A stretch of DNA of 64,000 bases from Bradyrhizobium sp. B097. Its GTDB lineage: Bacteria; Pseudomonadota; Alphaproteobacteria; Rhizobiales; Xanthobacteraceae. A model generated the notes under the pieces. The model had not been told where the DNA came from. It made no database searches and was given only the letters and a program-made list of their open reading frames with translations. Position 1 is the first letter of the stretch. Every line of letters begins with the position of its first letter. Location: the NCBI RefSeq assembly GCF_038957035.1, contig NZ_CP152412.1, positions 9,048,501 through 9,112,500 of the forward strand. The letters are read 5' to 3'. The position numbers and the translations under genes were made by a program. Shown here in pieces: positions 1 to 8,680 of the stretch.

Positions 1-2
1 TC

Positions 3-740
3 TACCAGCACGTCAAGGCGCTGCTGCGCGAGCACCCGGAGTGCCGCTATTTGCTGTTCGACTTCAAGCTCGTCACCGGCGTCGATTCATCGGCGGTCTA
101 CAGCTTTGCGCAGATCAAGCGCAGCGCGCACGAGGTCGGCGTCGAGCTGGTGCTGGTGCACTTGTCCACCAAGGCCGAGCAGGTGCTGCGCGCCAGCGAC
201 TTCATCACCGAAGGCGTCACCGTGATTGACGAGCTCGACCATGCACAGGAATGGTGCGAGAACCAGATCATCGCGCAGCACCAAGAACTTGCGCAGGAAG
301 AGGCCGACCTGCGCGGCTGGTTCACGGGACTGCTCGACAGCGAGGGCGACGCCGACGCCCTGATCCGGCGCTGCCAGCGCATCGAGGTCGACGCCGGCGA
401 GGTCATCGTGCGCGCCGGCGACGCCGCCGATTCCATGCACTTTATCCTGGACGGCCGCGTCGGCATCATGGTGCCCGCCGACGACGGCCGCTCTACGCGG
501 GTGCGCAGCCTCGGCCGCTACACCACGATCGGCGAGATGGGCCTCGTCGCGCACACCCCGCGCAGCGCGACCATCCAGGCCGAGACGGCGAGCGTGCTCT
601 ATGTGCTGAACACCCACCAGTTCATGGCGATCCGTGACGAGGACCCCGAACTCAGCCACAAGCTGCTGACGTATTTCGTGTCCGTGATGGCGGAGCGGCT
701 GACGTTTGCGAATCGTACCATTGCGGTGCTGCGGCGGTAG
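3..740 (+). CDS. SulP-type transporter C-terminus: STAS + cyclic-nucleotide-binding domain (5' end outside window)
   Basis: The reading frame is open from the first bases of the window, so only the C-terminal part of the gene is present. The first ~75 residues look like a STAS domain (segment YLLFDFKLVTGVDSSAVYSF, with the usual nucleotide-loop DSSA). After a helical linker comes a cyclic-nucleotide-binding domain (GEVIVRAGDAADSMHFILDG, then GEMGLVAHTPRSATI, which resembles the phosphate-binding cassette). STAS followed by cNMP-binding is the tail of a subgroup of SulP inorganic anion permeases. The membrane domain should lie upstream. A freestanding STAS/cNMP protein cannot be excluded from this fragment. 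The gene ends just before a palindromic repeat. Confidence 0.75.
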   Translation, partial: YQHVKALLREHPECRYLLFDFKLVTGVDSSAVYSFAQIKRSAHEVGVELVLVHLSTKAEQVLRASDFITEGVTVIDELDHAQEWCENQIIAQHQELAQEEADLRGWFTGLLDSEGDADALIRRCQRIEVDAGEVIVRAGDAADSMHFILDGRVGIMVPADDGRSTRVRSLGRYTTIGEMGLVAHTPRSATIQAETASVLYVLNTHQFMAIRDEDPELSHKLLTYFVSVMAERLTFANRTIAVLRR

Positions 741-784
741 CAAGCGACGAGGCGAGTTTCGCCGTCAGCCACGGCGGGATTCGG

Positions 785-909
785 CTCCCTCTCCCGCTTG
801 CGGGGGAGGGTTGGGGTGGGGGTTTCACCACGAGTCGTCCAGTGGAGAGAGCCCCCACCCGCACCGCGTCTTCGACGCGATGCGACCTCCCCCGCAAGCG
901 GGAGAGGTG
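785..909. repeat. Palindromic repeat family A, copy 1
   Basis: Element of ~125 bp with outer arms CCCTCTCCCGCTTGCGGGGG and its near complement CCCCGCAAGCGGGAGAGG, and inner arms GGGTGGGGGT / GCCCCCACCC. The transcript could fold into one long hairpin. Similar copies lie at 10585 and 12518. It separates the SulP tail from the convergent oxidoreductase gene. Confidence 0.85.
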
Positions 910-928
910 GAGCGAGAACGCGGATATA

Positions 929-2299
929 CTACAGCAGCCCCCTGCTTTCGCTCGCAGCGAGCTGCTCCATCAGCGCCTTGTCGTCATAGCGCGCGAGCGA
1001 GAGGCTGCGGGCGAATTCGGGTGCCGGCGCGCCGACCACGGCGCGGGCGCAGAGATCGCCGGCGGCGCAGGCGCCCATCGTGCCATAGCCCGACAGCGCG
1101 GTGGCGAGGAACACGCCTGACGTCTTCGCCGCGCCGATCAACGGCCAGTTTTCCTTCGTCATCGGGTAGTAGCCGCCATAGTGCACGCGGTCGCGCGGCA
1201 GCGCGCCGAGATACTGCGTGAGGCGCGGCTGCAGCCGGCTCGCCGCGCGCAGCACGACTTCGGGGAAATACGGATTCAGCTCCGGCTCGCGCACTGGCGC
1301 CGTGGTCTGCTCGGCATTGAAGGCCCAGCCGAGCTTGATCCACTCGCCGTGGTCGCCGCCGTCGGGCCGGCAATGGATGCTGCCCGGCATCGGCGCCAGC
1401 AGCCGCGCGAATTCCGGCGCCGTTGACAGCGCCTCGCGCTCGTCGTCGGACCACGCCAGCGTCTGGCCGTCGAGATCGATCGCAAACGGCATTTTGCGAT
1501 CGACCGCGCGGTTGCGATCGGCGAAGGCAATCTTCTGCTGCAGCACATTGACGATCGGAAGCTGCTCGCCATGCATCGCCGCGACATCCGCGGCAAAAGG
1601 CCCCGCGGCATTGATAATGATGTCGGCCTTGATGGTCTGTCGCGCGCCATCGGCCAGCACATCGACGGTGAAGCGATCGGTCTTTACGATGCCGACCACC
1701 TTCGCTTGCTGAAACTGCGCGCCGAGCGGTCGCATCGTCTCCAGCATGTACTGGCCGAGCTGCTGGCCGCTGATGTCGCCTGCCCTGCGGATATGAAGCG
1801 CGGTCGCGACTTCCCGATCGAAGGTCGGGTAATGCTGCTGAATCAGATCGCGGCCGCGCAAGACATCGACACCGTCAGGTGCGCTCTGCCAGTCCGCGGA
1901 ATGCGGCGGCATGTAGCCGCGGCTCGCTCCTTCATGCAGGCGGATCAGCTTCGCAGCTTGCGCGCCATAGCCGGCGTAGAGCTGCTGCAGCAATTCCTCA
2001 GGTTTCTCCTCGCGCGTGACCAGAAGATATCCGCGCCGCGTCATGTGGATGCGGTTGTCGCTGCGGTGCGCGATCTCCTCCATCAGGTCGGTGGAATGAT
2101 CAGTGAAATCGGCCATCGTCGGGTGCGGCCACCAGTTGCGGTAATTCTCGCCGGACTGCGCCGAGGTCAGCGCCATCGGCTGGCCTTCGTCGACGATCAA
2201 CAGGCGCGAGCGCTCGTGCTGGACGGCGAGGTAATAGGCCGTGGCGATGCCGACGATGCCGGCACCGATCACCAGGATTTCGACGTCATTGGTCTTCAC
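929..2299 (-). CDS. FAD-dependent oxidoreductase, DadA/glycine oxidase (DAO) family
   Basis: Protein of 456 aa that starts with an FAD-binding Rossmann motif (VEILVIGAGIVGIATAYYLA) and has the DAO-family C-terminal region (GAAKTSGVFLATALSGYGTM). It probably oxidises an amino acid or secondary amine to an imine, with electrons going to FAD. I chose the GTG at 2299 because GGAGATA precedes it at good spacing and the Rossmann fold begins at once; the frame stays open ~60 bp further upstream. It lies 60 bp downstream of a GntR-family regulator on the same strand and close to an amino-acid binding protein gene, which suggests catabolism of an amino acid or amine. The substrate cannot be deduced from sequence. 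Confidence 0.8.
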   Translation of the reverse strand: MKTNDVEILVIGAGIVGIATAYYLAVQHERSRLLIVDEGQPMALTSAQSGENYRNWWPHPTMADFTDHSTDLMEEIAHRSDNRIHMTRRGYLLVTREEKPEELLQQLYAGYGAQAAKLIRLHEGASRGYMPPHSADWQSAPDGVDVLRGRDLIQQHYPTFDREVATALHIRRAGDISGQQLGQYMLETMRPLGAQFQQAKVVGIVKTDRFTVDVLADGARQTIKADIIINAAGPFAADVAAMHGEQLPIVNVLQQKIAFADRNRAVDRKMPFAIDLDGQTLAWSDDEREALSTAPEFARLLAPMPGSIHCRPDGGDHGEWIKLGWAFNAEQTTAPVREPELNPYFPEVVLRAASRLQPRLTQYLGALPRDRVHYGGYYPMTKENWPLIGAAKTSGVFLATALSGYGTMGACAAGDLCARAVVGAPAPEFARSLSLARYDDKALMEQLAASESRGLL

Positions 2300-2359
2300 G
2301 CGGTATCTCCCAAGCGCCCGCAGCAGGGCCTGCGATGATTCAATTCGTCCGTGCGGCAA

Positions 2360-3061
2360 TCAGGCGGGGCGTTCGGGGCTCGCATCGCGCACCGCCTGGC
2401 GCTGCGCCGAGCGCAGCGTCTTCTGCGTCTCCTCGATGTGATCGCGCAACAGGCGGACGGCCTTCTTGACCTCGCCGTCGCGGCAGAATTCGAGCAGCCG
2501 GTAGTGCTCGCGTTGCGGACGCTCCTTGCCGGTCGCCTGCGACACCAGCGCCCGCGTGAAGCGGCCGACGTGGCCGTAATTCGCCTCGATCATGCTGAGC
2601 AGGCGCGGTCGGTTGCACGGCGCGTAGAGCGTGGCGTGGAATTTCCAGTTGAAGGCGCCCCATTGCGCCGGATCAGGCTCGGCGTCGTAGGCACGAAGGA
2701 TTTTCGTCGCCGCCTCGAGATCGATCTCACCCATGGCGGGAATCGCTAATCGCAACGCGTGGCATTCGAGTGCGATGCGGATCTCGAGCAGCTCGATCAC
2801 CTCATCGATCGACAGGTCGGAGACGACAGCGCCGCGATTGGGCAGGAAGGTCACAAAACCCTCGGCCTCGAGCTGGCGCAGCGCCTCGCGCACCGGGATG
2901 CGGCTGGTGCCGAACCGGGCAGCAAGCTCGTCCTGGCGGAGCTGTAGTCCGGGCGCGAGCTCGCCCGAGCTGATCGCGGCCCGCAGCGCCTCGCGCACTG
3001 CGTCCGGCGCGGAACCGTGAGGTCCGGCCCCTCGATGGCTGGCGGCGGTCTCTGGTTCCAT
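2360..3061 (-). CDS. GntR-family transcriptional regulator (FadR/FCD subfamily)
   Basis: Protein of 233 aa: N-terminal winged helix (GLQLRQDELAARFGTSRIPV, then REALRQLEAEGFV) followed by an all-helical FCD ligand-binding domain (IDEVIELLEIRIALECHALR). FCD regulators usually sense small carboxylates or amino-acid derivatives and repress adjacent genes. The ATG at 3061 gives the normal family length; an in-frame ATG at 3087 is possible but has no better ribosome site. The gene is divergent from the binding protein at 3206 and upstream of the FAD oxidoreductase, so it probably controls both through the AT-rich intergenic region. Confidence 0.85.
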   Translation of the reverse strand: MEPETAASHRGAGPHGSAPDAVREALRAAISSGELAPGLQLRQDELAARFGTSRIPVREALRQLEAEGFVTFLPNRGAVVSDLSIDEVIELLEIRIALECHALRLAIPAMGEIDLEAATKILRAYDAEPDPAQWGAFNWKFHATLYAPCNRPRLLSMIEANYGHVGRFTRALVSQATGKERPQREHYRLLEFCRDGEVKKAVRLLRDHIEETQKTLRSAQRQAVRDASPERPA

Positions 3062-3111
3062 CCGGCTTCTCTCTTCTCTCGCTGGCATCAAGCCGAGGTA
3101 TCCGACTTGGC

Positions 3112-3182
3112 CACGATTGTATAAAATCAGATTGCCGATTATGCAATACTGTGTATAAAATCTTGACCTATTGTATCCAATT
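3112..3182. promoter_or_regulatory. Divergent promoter/operator region of the GntR gene and binding-protein gene
   Basis: This is an AT-rich island in GC-rich DNA. On the minus strand TTGCAT (3146-3141), 17 bp and TATACA (3123-3118) make a good promoter for the GntR gene. On the plus strand TTGCCG (3132) with 16 bp to TATAAA (3154) could serve the binding-protein gene. The direct repeats ATTGTATAAAATC (3117) and TGTGTATAAAATC (3150), plus TTGTATCCAA (3171), overlap these elements and are candidate GntR operator half-sites. No binding data are available. Confidence 0.5.
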
Positions 3183-3205
3183 CTGCCGACGTCCGCGAGC
3201 ACCTG

Positions 3206-4105
3206 ATGAACAAAGCATTCAAGCGATTGATCTACCTGGCCTTTCTTGCGACGACGGCATCCGTCCCGGCGCAGGCCCAATCGCCCGGCGGCACGCTGGC
3301 CAAGATCCGCGACATCGGCGAGATCCGGCTTGGGCATCGCGACGTCTCGGTCCCGTTCTCCTATCTCGACGACAACCAGAAGCCGGTCGGCTTCGCGATG
3401 GACCTCTGCGCGCGGATCGTCGAGGCGGTGAAGAGCGAGCTCAAGCTGCCGGCGCTGCAGACCAAACTGCAGCCGATCCAGCTCTCCACCCAGATACCGC
3501 TGATCGAGAACGGCACCATCGACATTGTCTGCGGTCCCGCCACCAACACGCTGGAGCGGCAGAAAGTCGTCGCCTTCAGCACCACGATCTTCGTGTCGAG
3601 CATCCGCGCGGTGGTGCAGAAGGACGCGCCGATCAAGTCCTTCGAGGATCTCGGCGGAAGGCCGGTCTCGCTGACCTCGGGATCGACCTCGATCGGCCTA
3701 TTGAGCGCGCGCGCCCAGGCGAAGAACTTTCAGACCAAGAACATCCTGACCCCGGATCATGCCGCCTCGTTCCTCGCGCTGACCACCGGGCGCAGCGACG
3801 CCTTCGTCATGGACGACATCCTGCTCGCCAGCCTGATCGCGGGCAGCCCCAATCCGTCCGACTGGCGCATCATCGACGACAGCCTGCGCACCGAACCGTA
3901 CGGGCTGATCATCCGCAAGGGCGATCCTGAGTTCAAGGCGCTGGTCGACCGGACGCTGGCTGCCATGATGAAGAACAACGAATTCCAGGAGCTTTACGCA
4001 AAATGGTTCACGCGGCCGATTCCGCCGAAGAACGTGAACCTGAATTTCCCGATGACGGCGCCGCTGAAGGACGCCGTCGCCAACCCGAACGACAAGGGCG
4101 TGTGA
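3206..4105 (+). CDS. Amino-acid ABC transporter substrate-binding protein (SBP_bac_3; GltI-like)
   Basis: Protein of 299 aa with a Sec signal peptide (MNKAFKRLIYLAFLATTASV, cleavage probably after AQA near residue 26) and a family-3 solute-binding fold: IRLGHRDVSVPFSY at the start of the mature protein, the dicarboxylic amino-acid-type segment NGTIDIVCGPATNTLERQ, and LTSGSTSIGLLSARAQ in the hinge region. It should bind a polar, probably acidic, amino acid in the periplasm. No permease or ATPase gene is adjacent, so it is an orphan subunit. Its divergence from the GntR gene suggests shared control with the FAD oxidoreductase. Confidence 0.8.
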   Translation: MNKAFKRLIYLAFLATTASVPAQAQSPGGTLAKIRDIGEIRLGHRDVSVPFSYLDDNQKPVGFAMDLCARIVEAVKSELKLPALQTKLQPIQLSTQIPLIENGTIDIVCGPATNTLERQKVVAFSTTIFVSSIRAVVQKDAPIKSFEDLGGRPVSLTSGSTSIGLLSARAQAKNFQTKNILTPDHAASFLALTTGRSDAFVMDDILLASLIAGSPNPSDWRIIDDSLRTEPYGLIIRKGDPEFKALVDRTLAAMMKNNEFQELYAKWFTRPIPPKNVNLNFPMTAPLKDAVANPNDKGV

Positions 4106-4221
4106 CTGGCAGTCGCGGGCGCGCGGCGGATGTTTCGCAGCGGAATCGCGAGAACGGAATGGCCACCGCGGCACCAGCTTGTGACGCGCGACGGCCTTTC
4201 GACGCTTCGCCGACTTGTTGG

Positions 4222-4266
4222 GCATGATCTTTTCGGAAAACCGCTTCGCACTTTTCCGGATCATGC
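4222..4266. repeat. Palindromic repeat family B, copy 1
   Basis: GCATGATC ... GATCATGC palindrome with internal TTTTCGGAAAACCGC / CACTTTTCCG. Near-identical copies are at 16611 and 27091. It overlaps the stop codon of the TonB receptor gene by only a few bases. Confidence 0.85.
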
Positions 4267-4267
4267 C

Positions 4268-6550
4268 TTAGAAGTCGACCGTCATCGAGAGCCACAGCGT
4301 CCGCGGCATGCCGCTGATCACGTAGCCGGTTGGATTGCCGATCCAGTAGTGCTTGTCGAACAGATTGGTCAGTGACGCCCTGAACGTGGTCGGCCGCCCC
4401 GCGAGCCTCGTCGCGTAGCGCGCACCGATATCGAAGGTCGCCCAGGCGGGGACGCTCTGGAAATTATCGGCGCTGACATAGGCCCGGCTGGTGTAGATGG
4501 CGCGCGCCGTCGCGGTGAGGCCCGGCACGAAGGGCGTATCCCATTCGACACCCAGATTGCCCTGCAGGTCGGGCGCGCCGATCGCCCGATTGCCGTCGTA
4601 GAGGTGGCCTTGCGTCTGGGTGAGCCGGGCATCGAGCCAGGTCACGCCACCGAGGACGCGGACGCCGGGCGCGACCTCGCCAAAGGTATTGAGCTCAACA
4701 CCGCGGTTTCTCTGTTGGCCATCGAGGCTGTAGATCTTGGTGACGGGATCGATCACACCGCTCGGCAGGCTGATCTGGAATGCCGAAAGGCTCGCGCCGA
4801 AGCCCCCAAGATCGAGCTTCGTGCCGACTTCGGCCTGCCGTGTCTTGAAGGGTGCGAACACCGCATTGGTATTCGCCGCGCCCGAAGGCGGCGTCGGCCC
4901 CGGCGTCAGGCCTTCGATGTAGTTGGCATAGAGCGAGAGCTGCTTGATCGGCCGCACCACCAGCGCGATCGAAGGCGACGTTGCGCTGTCGTCGTAGTGC
5001 GTCGTTTCCAGCCCGCTGACGGGATTGAAGCTGCTCGCGATCACCTGCTGTTGGCGCGCGCCCACGATCACCTGCAACATGCCCCCCATGGTCGTGATGG
5101 TATCGGCAACGCCGACACTGCGCAGCCCGAGGAAGTCCGACTTGCCCTCCGGGAAGGTCGATACCGGGGTGCCGGCGGTCGCCAACAAGGTCGGTCGGTA
5201 GATATTGGTCAGGTAGGTCGCGTAGTTGGTCTGGCCGAGCCAATCGGTCCGGTCGAGCGCACTGCCGCTGACGACGACCTCGTGGCCGACGGGTCCCGTG
5301 TCGAAACGCGCACGGACGCCCGCCTCGCCGGAGACGCCCTCCGACTTGCCGGTCTGGAATCGAGACGTGCCCAGGGCATCGCCCGCGGTGTTGAGAATCG
5401 TCGCGCCGGGATCTTCCTGCTTGTCGTAGCGGAACTGGTTGGCGCCGATCGCGCCAAACACGGTGACGCTGTTGCTGAGATCGTATTCGGCCCTGGTCAA
5501 GCCGGTCAGGCTCTGCGAGCGCGCACTGTCAAACGGCTGTGCGAGATTGATGCGCGGATCGGGAGCCTTCGGCATGACGATGCCGGGCAGCGGCGTGTAG
5601 CCACGCTGGGCGGCCTTCATCCAGTCGTCCTGGGAGATAATGTCCGCGGACCAGCGAAAGCGTTCGCCATGATAGTCGACGCCGAGCGAACCAACGCCGT
5701 TGCGCGTGGATTGCCGGTCGATCGAGGTGTTGCCGCCATCGATCCCGCCGTTGAAGCGAACGCCCCACTCCTTCTGTTCGCCATAGCGGCGGGCGAGGTC
5801 GAGCTCCGTTCCGAAACGTCCATCCGAAATGTAGCCCGCGGTCAGGCGCGTGAGGTCTTCCGCCGCCCGCTTGGTCACGACATTGACCGTGCCGCCGATG
5901 CTGCCTTGCGGGGCCATCCCGTTGAGGAAGGCACCCGGTCCCTTGAGCAGCTCAATACGTTCGATGGGCGCCGGGTTGACGCGATAGGCCGGAACGAGGC
6001 CGTAAAGTCCGTTCAAGGCGATTTCGCTGTTCTCGACCCGGAAGCCGCGGATGGTCAGCGCGTCGTAACGGTTGCTGCTGCCGATCGCAGCGCGCACCGA
6101 CGGATCGGAATTCGTCAGCACTTCCGCAACGCTGGTTGCCTGCTGATCGCGGATCGTCTTCTCCGTGTAGCTCGTCAGGCTGTACGGCGTATCCATATAG
6201 TCCTTGTTGCCGAGCAGCCCGAGTTGTCCGCCGCGCGCGACCTGGCCGCCGATATAGGGCACGGGCAACGCCGCCTGCTGCGCGACGGCTGTGGGCGTGG
6301 CCGCGGGTGCCTGCGCGTGCTCACGCCTGCTCGCCTGATGCGATGCCGGCGAACGCGCCGACCGTGACGATGACGGCCTCCGAACCGGCGTGGCGCGATG
6401 CTGTGGCGCGGCCACGACGACCGGCGGAAGCGGCGCAGCACCGTTTGCAGGTGGTTGCTCCGGCGACTGTGCGAGCGAAGGGACCGTGGTCAGGAGGAGA
6501 GACGCGCACACGAGTCGGAATGCGCACGGAACGTTTGAAGTGACGAGCAT
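4268..6550 (-). CDS. TonB-dependent siderophore receptor
   Basis: Outer-membrane receptor of 760 aa. It has a signal peptide (MLVTSNVPCAFRLVCASLLL, ending SLAQS), a Pro/Ala/His-rich linker of ~70 residues, a plug domain (QQATSVAEVLTNSDPSVRAA; NALRGLYG-like segment LNGLYGLVPAYRVNPAPIER; GSIGGTVNVVTKRA), then a 22-strand-type barrel ending in an aromatic C-terminal strand (TLWLSMTVDF). The domain pattern is that of ferric hydroxamate/ferrichrome-type receptors. It would import a ferric siderophore using TonB-ExbB-ExbD, which are not encoded here. Two Irr-box-like palindromes lie upstream at 6643 and 6777, consistent with iron regulation. The ligand is unknown. Confidence 0.9.
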   Translation of the reverse strand: MLVTSNVPCAFRLVCASLLLTTVPSLAQSPEQPPANGAAPLPPVVVAAPQHRATPVRRPSSSRSARSPASHQASRREHAQAPAATPTAVAQQAALPVPYIGGQVARGGQLGLLGNKDYMDTPYSLTSYTEKTIRDQQATSVAEVLTNSDPSVRAAIGSSNRYDALTIRGFRVENSEIALNGLYGLVPAYRVNPAPIERIELLKGPGAFLNGMAPQGSIGGTVNVVTKRAAEDLTRLTAGYISDGRFGTELDLARRYGEQKEWGVRFNGGIDGGNTSIDRQSTRNGVGSLGVDYHGERFRWSADIISQDDWMKAAQRGYTPLPGIVMPKAPDPRINLAQPFDSARSQSLTGLTRAEYDLSNSVTVFGAIGANQFRYDKQEDPGATILNTAGDALGTSRFQTGKSEGVSGEAGVRARFDTGPVGHEVVVSGSALDRTDWLGQTNYATYLTNIYRPTLLATAGTPVSTFPEGKSDFLGLRSVGVADTITTMGGMLQVIVGARQQQVIASSFNPVSGLETTHYDDSATSPSIALVVRPIKQLSLYANYIEGLTPGPTPPSGAANTNAVFAPFKTRQAEVGTKLDLGGFGASLSAFQISLPSGVIDPVTKIYSLDGQQRNRGVELNTFGEVAPGVRVLGGVTWLDARLTQTQGHLYDGNRAIGAPDLQGNLGVEWDTPFVPGLTATARAIYTSRAYVSADNFQSVPAWATFDIGARYATRLAGRPTTFRASLTNLFDKHYWIGNPTGYVISGMPRTLWLSMTVDF

Positions 6551-6642
6551 AAGGTCCCCGGATTCTTCTTGGTTTCGTCTCGAACATCGTCAAAGTTCGA
6601 GCGCGACCACCGGGGCATAAGCAGCAGGCGCTGTGACGCCAA

Positions 6643-6657
6643 CTAGAACGCATCTAA
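6643..6657. promoter_or_regulatory. Candidate iron control element (Irr box), site 1
   Basis: CTAGAACGCATCTAA matches the TTAGAA-N3-TTCTAA type iron control element at 10 of 12 conserved positions. It lies ~90 bp upstream of the siderophore receptor start, in an otherwise gene-free stretch (6551-6949). The consensus is from memory of rhizobial Irr literature; the assignment is inference. Confidence 0.4.
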
Positions 6658-6776
6658 GAGAGGGGATGAAGCTTGCTGCGCGAGGCGACATCGATGCGGA
6701 AGATTCCGCGTTTCGATTATTCTTCGTTGAGTGGCGTCGCGCGTATACAGCTTGATTCTGACGGCGAACCTCGAGA

Positions 6777-6791
6777 TTAGAACAATTCTTG
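6777..6791. promoter_or_regulatory. Candidate iron control element (Irr box), site 2
   Basis: TTAGAACAATTCTTG matches the same palindromic pattern at 10 of 12 positions, with a perfect left half. It lies ~230 bp upstream of the receptor start. No gene or ORF of interest is visible in the rest of 6551-6949. Confidence 0.4.
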
Positions 6792-6949
6792 GCGCAATCG
6801 TCGTCGCGATAGGAACGATAGATTCGGCGATCGCGCTGAATTGTCGCAGCCTGATAAATGCCGCCGGGAGCGATCGACAATGACGACTGACGGATTCGCC
6901 GGCATGTGTCCCCTCGCCCATGAGAGCGAAGGGACACGGCACTCCGCGA

Positions 6950-8446
6950 TCAGACGCCGGCCATCATCACGTATTTGATCTCGACATATTCATCCATGCC
7001 GTGGCGCGAACCTTCGCGGCCGAGGCCCGATTCCTTGACGCCGCCGAACGGTGCGACCTCGGTCGTGATCAGGCCGGAGTTGACGCCGACCATGCCCGAC
7101 TCCAGCGCCTCGGCGACACGCCAGACGCGGCCGATGTCACGCGAATAGAAGTAGGAGGCGAGGCCGAACGGCGAGGCGTTGCACATCGCGATCACATCGG
7201 CTTCGTCCTTGAAGCGGATCACCGGCGCGAGCGGGCCGAAGGTTTCCTCCTGCGCAACGAGCGCGTCGGGTCTCACGTCCGACAGCACGGTCGGCTCGAA
7301 GAAGCTGCGGCCTAGCGCCGAGCGCTTGCCGCCGGTCACGACCTTGGCGCCGCCCTTCACCGCATCCGCGATGTGCCGCTCGACCTTTTCGATCGCCTTC
7401 ATGTTGATCAGCGGTCCCTGAGTCACGCCGGCCTCGGTGCCGTCGCCGATCTTCATCTCGGCGACCTTCTTCGACAACTTCTCGACGAACTGGTCGTAGA
7501 TCTTGTCCTGCGCGTAGAGACGGTTGGCGCAGACGCAGGTCTGGCCCATGTTGCGATACTTCGAGACCATGGCGCCTTCGACCGCCGCATCGATGTCGGC
7601 ATCGTCGAACACCACGAAGGGCGCGTTGCCGCCGAGCTCGAGGCCGAGCTTCTTCACGCCAACCGATGCTTGCCGGTACAGGATCTTGCCGACATTGGTC
7701 GAACCGGTGAAGCCGACGAACCGCACCGCCGGATGCTCGCACAGCACCTTGCCGATCGGCGGCGCATCGCCGGTGACGATGTTGAGCACACCCTTTGGCA
7801 CGCCAGCCTTTTCGGCCAGCACCGCGAGCGCGAGTGCCGAGAGCGGCGTCTCGTTGGCGGGCTTCAACACGACGGTGCAGCCGGCGGCCAGCGCAGGCGA
7901 GACTTTTCGCGTGATCATCGAGTTCGGGAAATTCCACGGCGTGATGGCGCCGCAGACGCCGATCGGCTGCCGGATCGCGAGCAGGCGGGCATCCGGACGC
8001 TGGGTCGGGATCGTCTCGCCATAGACGCGGCGCGCTTCCTCCGCGAAGAATTCGACATAGGCCGCGCCGATATCGACTTCGCCGAGCGCCTCAGCCAGCG
8101 GCTTGCCCTGCTCGGAGGTCAGGATCAGCGCGAGGTCCTCGCGATTGGCGATGATCAGGTCGAACCATTTACGCAGGATGTTGGAGCGCTGCTTGGCGGT
8201 CAGCTTGGCCCAGGCCGGAAACGCGCGCTGGGCGGCCTCGACGGCCCTGGTGGTATCGTCAGCGCCCAGTTGCGGAATCCTGATCAGCTCGACGCCGGTC
8301 GCGGGATTGTTGACGGCAAATTCCGGGGTGCCGACCCAGGCGCCGTCGATGTAGCAGCGGTCGCGCAGCAGCGACGGGTCCTTCAGGCGGCTTTGCAGAG
8401 AGGATGCTGCGGCTTGCGTGGCGCGTGCGGCAACGGGCGGGGTCAT
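6950..8446 (-). CDS. gabD: NAD(P)-dependent succinate-semialdehyde dehydrogenase
   Basis: Aldehyde dehydrogenase of 498 aa that oxidises succinate semialdehyde to succinate, the last step of GABA catabolism. Diagnostic segments are FTGSTNVGK (cofactor binding), the Glu-containing LELGGNAPFVVFDDADIDAA, and the active-site GQTCVCANRLYAQ with catalytic Cys304. The C-x-C arrangement is typical of GabD enzymes. Length matches the family (~480-500 aa). The start at 8446 is supported by AGGAGTAACGCC directly upstream. No gabT is adjacent. Another semialdehyde substrate, such as glutarate semialdehyde, is possible. Confidence 0.88.
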   Translation of the reverse strand: MTPPVAARATQAAASSLQSRLKDPSLLRDRCYIDGAWVGTPEFAVNNPATGVELIRIPQLGADDTTRAVEAAQRAFPAWAKLTAKQRSNILRKWFDLIIANREDLALILTSEQGKPLAEALGEVDIGAAYVEFFAEEARRVYGETIPTQRPDARLLAIRQPIGVCGAITPWNFPNSMITRKVSPALAAGCTVVLKPANETPLSALALAVLAEKAGVPKGVLNIVTGDAPPIGKVLCEHPAVRFVGFTGSTNVGKILYRQASVGVKKLGLELGGNAPFVVFDDADIDAAVEGAMVSKYRNMGQTCVCANRLYAQDKIYDQFVEKLSKKVAEMKIGDGTEAGVTQGPLINMKAIEKVERHIADAVKGGAKVVTGGKRSALGRSFFEPTVLSDVRPDALVAQEETFGPLAPVIRFKDEADVIAMCNASPFGLASYFYSRDIGRVWRVAEALESGMVGVNSGLITTEVAPFGGVKESGLGREGSRHGMDEYVEIKYVMMAGV

Positions 8447-8569
8447 GGCGTTACTCCTGGAATTTCTTTGGAGGGTATTCGCCGCCTATATAGGCGGAAA
8501 GCCGCGGCGATGCACTGGCGGCCAGCGCGACCCTGCTTGGACGCAAACGCGGCTCCGTTGCGGAAGACT

Positions 8570-8671
8570 GTCGTTCCGGGGCGATGCGTAGCATCGAACC
8601 TCAAGTGCGCAATTGCGCACCGGGGAACCTCGAGATTCCGGGTCTGGTCCTTCGGACCATCCCGGAATGAC
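8570..8671. repeat. Palindromic repeat family E, copy 1
   Basis: Element bounded by GTCGTTCCGG and CCGGAATGAC, containing CTCGAGATTCCGGGTCTGG and the small hairpin GGTCCTTCGGACC. Related copies are at 20374 and 29151. It fills most of the gap between gabD and the small gene at 8681. Confidence 0.8.
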
Positions 8672-8680
8672 ATTCGTTCG

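Noticed and set aside
4604-6367. A 587-codon open frame antisense to the siderophore receptor
   Set aside because: It is a shadow of the real gene, low-complexity with Arg/Ala/His and no recognisable motif.
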